The notes under the pieces were generated by a model, which was not told the origin of the DNA, did not search any database, and saw only the letters and a list, made by a program, of their open reading frames with translations. Both the position numbers and the translations under genes were made by a program. From Charina bottae (lineage: Eukaryota; Chordata; Lepidosauria; Squamata; Charinaidae), in assembly GCA_023362775.1 (NCBI GenBank), contig JALMGJ010000006.1, forward strand, positions 53,063,501 to 53,127,500: DNA of 64,000 nucleotides. Direction: 5' to 3'. This document shows, one piece after another, positions 47,011 to 64,000 of this stretch (positions are counted from its first letter, which is position 1; every line of letters starts with the position of its first letter).

Positions 47011-48059
47011 TAATAAGAATGTAACCCAGCAGTTTCAGTTAGGCTGAGATATTGTCACTACAATATCTCATGGACACTCACTTTGGAGAAAAACCAAAAT
47101 GGGAATCCTTGTAACAACTTACTCTACTGTAAGCATGCATGGAATTGGACAGCAGACTTCCCTAAAAATAGAGCCTACATCCAACAATTATTGTGAAGGG
47201 AAGCACACAAAATATTGCTTAATTTTTATTAGGCACAGTATTCTAGTTATAAAATATGGTTATGTCTGAGGGTTCCCCTTCCCTCAAATAATGAGTCTTC
47301 TGCCAAAGTTTATGACTTTGGACTCCGTGATTCGTCCAAGAGCAGAGATAAGGCTATGCACTTTTCCAAATTATTTATACATTTGTTAAATTGATATACC
47401 ATCTTTCCTTCAAGACCTCAGGGCAGCATGGTGCTCCCTCCAATATTTCCCCACAACAACCCTGTAAAGTAGGCTAGCAGAGCCAGGGCGACTAGCCCCA
47501 AGTCGCCCAGTGAGCTTTCGCGGTTGCACCACGATGGCTGTCATTAGGGAGCCTTCGCGTAACCCAGCCTTCACCTCCAAAGCGGCTTGCTGGAGAACAG
47601 GTTGCCCTGCCTAGTCGCGTCCAATCGTACAGTAGCTTGTACTGAACCCACCATTGCCTTCGCTTCCCCCGACTGACAGTTTGCACAGGCGCAAAGAAAG
47701 ACCCAGGTGAAACTACCTTTCGCGTGCTCCAGGCACCCCGTTATCTGTGGTGTGTTCAGTAATGCTATAGTTAAGCAAACCAGAGTTTCATATTATGTAG
47801 GAATCAGGTTCCTTACATATACAGCAAACAAACCAGCGACAACAAAAACTAATACTGTAGCACTCTCGGTCGCTTCCGAATACACCAATGCGTTTCACCA
47901 AGCAAGAGAACAAGCACGCTCAGACACGAACTAAGCTTTAGGCCACCGTCTTATAAAGTGCGCTTGAGCGGTTAAAAGAGGACGAATCGAAATCTGGCTT
48001 TCAAAGACAGACGTTTCCTTTATCCAATAAGAATGTGCTCCTTAAGTCCAATGGTCGAT
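47011..48059. other. Intergenic upstream of RPL18A
   Basis: A stretch at about 47390-47510 (atttccccacaacaaccctg ... aagtcgcccagtgagct) resembles a reversed squamate SINE/LINE body. GC content rises from 47500 towards the RPL18A promoter. No gene recognised. Confidence 0.45.
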
Positions 48060-48162
48060 AGCCGTTCTCCGGCAAGGCGGTATTTCGTGTCGGCGGTGGT
48101 CACGTGAGCGCACTGCGCCTGCGAAACTTCCTTTTCTGGGCGGCCGTGAGAGAGGTGAGACC
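48060..48162 (+). promoter_or_regulatory. RPL18A promoter and 5' UTR with TOP-like tract
   Basis: Directly upstream of the start codon there is a CACGTG E-box at 48101-48106, an NRF1-like tgcgcctgcg at 48114-48123, and a pyrimidine run cttccttttct at about 48127-48137. The run is well placed for a 5' terminal oligopyrimidine start site, roughly 30 nt before ATG. Ribosomal protein mRNAs start with such a tract and are translated under mTORC1/LARP1 control. The exact start site is inferred. Confidence 0.65.
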
Positions 48163-54694
<6,532 letters not shown>

Positions 54695-54725
54695 ATATAG
54701 GCTTGATTGATATGTTCCATATATC

Positions 54726-54731
54726 AATAAA
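54726..54731 (+). terminator. RPL18A poly(A) signal
   Basis: A canonical AATAAA lies 32 nt after the stop codon, followed by a T/GT-rich stretch (ttttttgaacatttgattgtgtgtttt). This fits the very short 3' UTRs of ribosomal protein genes. Confidence 0.85.
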
Positions 54732-54799
54732 GTTTTTTGAACATTTGATTGTGTGTTTTAAAGCATATTTATTTTATTCAATTTATATGGCTCCCCATC

Positions 54800-55701
54800 T
54801 CATCAAAGACAGAGCAGAAACCATCCCCACCTCCATGGATTCCAAAAAGAATGAAAATCAGCACCTGAGAACAGCTCTGAAGGCCTGTGGATATCCAAAT
54901 TGGGCCTTCACTAAATCTAAATCTACCAGACCTAAAACAGCGACAGATAGGGCTGAGACTCAGAGTAAACGGAAGAACCTGGTCATTCCTTACATGGCTG
55001 GCGTGTCTGAAAAGATAAAAAGGATATTTGGCAAACACCACATACCTGTATATTTCAAACCCACCAACACACTGAGACAGAGGCTTGTACACCCCAAAGA
55101 TCAAACTCCAAAACACAAGAAAAGCAATGTAGTTTATGCAATCCAGTGCAGTGAGGAGTGCTCTGAACTCTACATTGGAGAAACCAAACCACCTTTGTAC
55201 AGGAGGATGGCCCAACACAGGAGAAGTAACACCACAGGACCAGAGTCAGCAGTTTATCTTCATCTAAAGGAAAAAGGACACTCATTTGAGGACATAAATG
55301 TTCACATTTTAGACAGAGAAGATAGGTGGTTTGAGAGAGGGGTCAAGGAATCCATTTATGCCAACTTGGAAAATCCTTCCTTGAAGGTGGGGGCCTCAGG
55401 CACAATCTTTCCCCTATTTTCCTTCCTGCTTTGTCTTCTGTGCCTAGGAAGATTAAGACCATTTCACAAGCTCAACAGCAGCATGGTAATCTTAACGATC
55501 CTCCTTTAGATGATAAAGGGACTTAGAAATAACATCTCAAAATAACCATGACCTAGCCCCAGGTGCAAGGTCACACAGCCACCTAGAAACATTTAAGGAT
55601 TCCCTTACTAACTTTGCTCAGACTGAAGAAGCTCCTTGGATAAGGAGCGAAACGTTTCCACTGAGAAAATAGAAATCCAGTTGACATGATTCAAGCTACA
55701 G
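54800..55701 (+). mobile_element. Penelope-like element copy 2, GIY-YIG
   Basis: Nearly identical to copy 1 over the shared 0.8 kb but starts further 5' (RAETIPTSMDSKKNENQHLR). A 4-bp deletion after NPSLK (near 55384) shifts the frame at the end of the GIY-YIG domain. It lacks the inverted left piece of copy 1. It begins about 70 bp past the RPL18A poly(A) signal. The right end (gattcaagctacag) coincides with that of copy 1. Confidence 0.85.
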
Positions 55702-56689
55702 ACATCAGAGATCATGTAATGCACCCTGTTCAGGGGGAAAATCCACTATTACAGCATTGCAATTCTTTGTGTTCTGAAAACAGCACCTTTACACACTGAA
55801 AGCAGATCAGGTAAAGCCAGGATAGACACGTTTATGATGTCACTTTTCTTTCAGGCATAGTTTTATTTCAGTTCTGCTTGTCCTGGAAATAGGCCCTCCA
55901 GCTTTTATACCCAGAGAACATCTAGAATACATGAAAATTGTGTATAATGTAGCCAAACTGAATAAGATGGGGAAGAAGAGCCATCAGTCTTGCCCAGATT
56001 TGATGCTCTTCTGTTGCTTCTGGTTAACCAAACCCCTGTCAATGCCCTTCCTCTGGCATTGCCTGGCATTTTGAGTATCTAACAAGTTTCTTTTGCTTTT
56101 CTCAGTGATTCCCTAATAAGTGCTAACCCCAAGTTAAGAAGCTCAGCTCTGACCTTAATTAGTTGGTTAGTACCCTCCTGCAGGCTTTTGTTGCTGCCTG
56201 AAATTGACAAGACTTTAATCAGTTACACCCAGAAGGCTTTTGCCTCCTAAGCGGTTCTAAGCACATTTAGTAGGCCTAAGTACTGTACTCTTTTTTTTTG
56301 CTAATTTTTGTCAGGGATGCCAAGGAAGTTAAACATAGCGTGTCATCCTTTCCCTCCCATTTGACCTCCTTTCCAATTGTCCCTGTGCTCTTTTGCCTGT
56401 TCAGACATCTGGTAGCCCTCCTTGCAACGGCCTGCACAATCCTTATCACCCAAACTGGCCGTGATCGAACGCATCGGAAGAGCACTAATTCGGGGAATTC
56501 TGTACACACTGTCTGAGACCCTACTTTCTTTTCAATGGCTTTGTCAGACAAAATGGAAAAGAGCTGCAAATATAATTCGCTATTTTTTCATTCCGTCTCG
56601 GGTTTATTGCCAATTGGATCGATTCCTTGATAAATTCGGTGTCCAAAATAAATACTGTATATATATTTATAATACATATAAACCTTCGC
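55702..56689. other. Intergenic between Penelope copy 2 and KICS2
   Basis: No gene recognised. ORFs of 70-100 codons near 56276-56718 have no domain I recognise. Confidence 0.4.
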
Positions 56690-56997
56690 TGTTCCCCCAG
56701 CTATGCCACATTAACTGAACTCCGCCCACGGCAACGGCGAATAACTGAACTGATCGGTTACTTCGACGGCCACCCCATTGCCACGCCCTTCCCGTCCCTG
56801 ATAGGTCACGTGGGGCTGACCCTTTCAAAACCGCCTCTCCGGAATGGCTCCTGAAAGGGAAGGGGCGGAGCTTACGCATGTTATGGCCTTATCTCCGGCT
56901 CACGTGATTGTTGTTCCTGTGCGTTTGGAGCTCTCTCTCGGTGTAAAGAGTGGCGAGTCGAGGCGGCTGCGACCGTTGTGCTGGCGGTGGGCGGCGA
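56690..56997 (+). promoter_or_regulatory. KICS2 promoter and 5' UTR with two CACGTG E-boxes
   Basis: This is a CpG-rich, TATA-less region. ggtcacgtgg lies at about 56804-56813 and ctcacgtgatt at about 56899-56909, with a GC box (ggggcgg) between them near 56862-56868. The E-boxes resemble the GTCACGTGAC core of CLEAR elements bound by TFEB/TFE3 but could equally serve USF or MYC. The start site probably lies near 56900-56950. Confidence 0.55.
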
Positions 56998-61201
<4,204 letters not shown>

Positions 61202-61640
61202 GAGTACTAACTATTCAGACAAGATAGACAACAGTAAGACAAGTTCCAGGCTTACAGAAATATGCATTTGTGTATGTTGTCATTATTTTAAAAAGTATTT
61301 TAATAAGTATTTAATGATGAAAATTAATATTTAATAAGCATTTTTGGAATGGAAAATCAGAATTATACAGAATTGAATGGGAACATGATAATTACACAAA
61401 TGTGCACTAAAATTATCAGTATCGTGTTTTGATCAACTTCCGTCCCATTTTTTTTAAAGTCTGTGACACTTCATTGTCCTTGCCTAGATGGAATATATGC
61501 ACTTTATCTTTTGTTATTTCTTTGTTTAGCATCTGCTGAAAATTTGGTTGTAGATTTCAACCCAGAGCCCATGTCTTCTCTTAATGTATTTTTCAGTCAT
61601 ATTCACTGGAAAGTGTTAGAACTTTGAAAAAAATAATTGC

Positions 61641-61646
61641 AATAAA
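61641..61646 (+). terminator. Candidate KICS2 poly(A) signal
   Basis: This is the first clear AATAAA after the KICS2 stop codon, giving a 3' UTR of about 0.45 kb. Later signals could be used instead; sequence alone cannot decide. Confidence 0.4.
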
Positions 61647-61659
61647 TTAAGTGCATTGT

Positions 61660-62759
61660 AGAATGAAGTATTTTAATTTTCCATTACTACTGCAGCTTTA
61701 AAATAGTTGTACAAGCTTGGTCTGGCATTCTGTGTCTTTCTAATGTGATCCCAGTCCTGAAGGTCATTATTCTGGAATTCCTTATATTTACTTATTATGT
61801 AAGAAAAGAAGAGACTGTTTTGTGTATTTTAAAGCTACAGCATTACTGTTGCAAAACAGTAGCTTTCACTTCTAAAACTAAGTACTGAGGGTTAACGAGC
61901 AGTATTCCTCATTAAATTAATGACATTCTTTATTAAATTTTAGTTAAAAGTTAAAAAGGAAAAATAGAAGCATGAGGCTATGGAAAACAAGACAGAAGGA
62001 ACTGTATTATAGAAATCTGGTGAAATGATTATCAGGACAAAAATTAGAAATCAGAATTAATATTTAAAATGCTAAGTGCTAACTAAAATAATGAATGATA
62101 TGTTGGCTCTGTTTGGATGATTGTATTTCAGATTAATAAGATAAATTATGTATGAAAACATTTTGGTTAAGCAGTTTGGTTAATAGTTCTTTGTATAGGC
62201 AGGCAAACAAATCAGCTATAGTTTTCCATTTCATTCAAGGTACAATTAGCAGCTTCAAAACAAGCCTGGATATTATGCCATTGGGTTGGGTTAAAATCTT
62301 GGCTTATTTAAGTTGCTCTTTTTTATACAATGTGGAAAACAAAATAATAGAAGACTTTCTGATTTGTTTGCCAGTTCATATGAAGAGCTAATGTGCAGCT
62401 GAAAGAATCCTATCCTAGCTAATTAAACTAAGGCATGATTGTTTAAATGAAACTATTTTCAATACTTCAGCTGCATTTCACAGATAATTGGCATCCACTG
62501 TTGTGAGGAGTGATAAAATGCACATCATGACATTGCAAGTCGAATTACTGTGTGCCTCACACTGTACTTGTGTGTGATGTAATGCAAATATGAAATGGCA
62601 GAGCTTGCATCATGTCATCATACATATTTTGGCATCATTGTGGCTAGCTGTGGATGCCTACAGGTAACAGAATAATTCTGTTGCATGAAACCAGAAATTT
62701 GTAATCCTGTTCCTACCTAGATTTTCTGGGAAGCTCACAAACAAAATGTGAAAGTGTCA
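61660..62759. other. Downstream of KICS2, nothing recognised
   Basis: AT-rich sequence without long ORFs or clear repeats. Confidence 0.4.
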
Positions 62760-63260
62760 ATTTTTGTTCATTATTTATTAGGATGCAGAGTACCTGAAAA
62801 CATTTATTTTTATATTTATACTACTACACTGCCTCAATCCAATTGGATTCTCGGTGGTTTGCAGTATATATAATAAAATACAATAATGCAGAAAATAAAA
62901 CGTGTCAATACTATAGAGCCAAGTCCTACATTGGCGGCTCGGGAATGAATCCTGAAATGCTCTCTGGAAAAGCCAGGCCTTTACAACTTCCTGGAAGGCT
63001 ATAAGGGTGGGAGCCATCCTCACCTTGAAAGGTGAAGGTAAGCTCTTCCATTGGAGGGGAGGGGAGCCCCTACAGAGAATGCCTACCATTGGGCCTCTTC
63101 CCATCAGTCCACCTGGTAGGTGGGGAAGCTGAACAGGCATTCTCTGACTGGATGAGGTAGGTAGTATTTATCAGGTGCTGTAGTCTGTTAGATACTGAAA
63201 ACCCAAGCCATTAAGGACTTTACAGGTTGTGCAACTCCCACAGCAACTGTGTAGCTTGTA
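62760..63260 (-). mobile_element. CR1/L2-type LINE 3' region
   Basis: Minus-strand gene-like text typical of these 3' ends: tctggaaaagccaggccttt, accttgaaaggtgaagg and caagccattaaggactttac on the plus strand. Beyond 63260 to the window end I recognise nothing. Confidence 0.5.
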
Positions 63261-64000
63261 AGCAGGCACGCAGGCTCCTGCATTTTGTACCATCTGACAT
63301 TTTTGGGTGGTATTAAAGGGAAGCCCTATGTAGAGCGAATTACTTAAATGAAATATTTTGCTTCTACCTGGTGCTAAACACCAAATGTTTCAGTTGTTTC
63401 ATTCTTTTATTTATTTTTTTAATCCACTAAGTGCTTGCCAGTCATCAGATTAACATAAAGCAGCTATCTGCAATGGAAGCCAGGACTGATGAATGTCAAC
63501 TAGGAAGTATGGATGAACATGCTTCTTTTAATCTAACTTTAGACCCAATACAGAAGAAAAAAATGAGAATGTCTACATAAGATCCCCCTGATCTTAAGAG
63601 TATTTGTGGATTTAATATTGGGTGTTGTCAATAGGACAAGGACAATACACATGTAGAGTTCCACATGCTGCTTTTGAAAATACACAGAAGTAAAACGGCT
63701 GCCCTGCTTTGTCTAGGTGCAGCAAACAATGGTTTGTTTTGGAGGTGATCGCATTTATTCTAAGTTTATTTTGAAGATAGATAAATTTTGGGAAGAGATA
63801 AATTGCCATTCCTCTGACACAATGTAACATTTGTATGTGAGTATCTTCTCACTTATTTTCCAAGTGTTGTAGTATAGATGTGAGGAAGGGGGTATTCTAT
63901 CCCTCATTTGCTCAGAGGAATAGTTGATTGCAAACAGTTAAAACTGTATTTAAAAATAACATTGCATGAACAGATAATATGGGATATAGTTTGCCTCTGG

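Noticed and set aside
56950..56997. In-frame GTG upstream giving an N-terminally longer KICS2
   Set aside because: The ATG at 56998 matches the family start and the extension (Arg/Gly-rich) looks like 5' UTR.

Overview
The window is nuclear DNA from a vertebrate, most likely a squamate reptile (lizard, gecko or snake). The genes are intron-rich with GT-AG junctions. The repeats include a Sauria-type SINE ending in a BovB tail, BovB/RTE LINEs, L2/CR1 tails, L1-clade LINEs, Penelope-like elements with GIY-YIG domains, hAT MITEs and a Ty1/copia LTR retrotransposon. The species cannot be named from the sequence.

Three protein-coding genes are complete. XPOT (exportin-T, tRNA nuclear export) is on the minus strand from a CpG-rich promoter near 41.1-41.8 kb to its stop codon at 2923. 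I could place all 24 coding exons, which add up to 960 codons plus stop. RPL18A (ribosomal protein eL20) is on the plus strand at 48163-54694 in five exons encoding 176 aa. KICS2 (formerly C12orf66, a KICSTOR subunit that restrains mTORC1 at lysosomes) is on the plus strand at 56998-61201 in three exons encoding 446 aa. XPOT and KICS2 are divergent neighbours, as at human 12q14. Here an intron-containing RPL18A lies between them, and I recognise no C12orf56 exon where human has that gene.

Layout: 0.3-1.8 kb holds an LTR-like fragment with a copia-type primer site and a hAT transposase relic cut by a SINE. 2.9-35.3 kb is the XPOT coding body. Its last large intron contains an L1 that was itself split by a 4.5-kb Copia element with near-identical LTRs and a perfect 5-bp target duplication. 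Other XPOT introns hold a second L1, L2 fragments (one folded into a 243-bp palindrome), SINEs and MITEs. 35.3-41.1 kb is the first XPOT intron, with a Penelope-like element. 41.8-48 kb is intergenic, with two BovB copies and a 1.76-kb GC-rich hAT element that carries a promoter-like array. 48-61 kb holds RPL18A, a second Penelope copy and KICS2. 61.7-64 kb is intergenic.

The three host genes work in separate steps of protein synthesis and growth control: tRNA export, the ribosome, and amino-acid sensing by mTORC1. Their promoters look like housekeeping promoters. XPOT has three ZNF143-type sites, RPL18A has a TOP-like tract, and CACGTG E-boxes occur upstream of RPL18A and KICS2.
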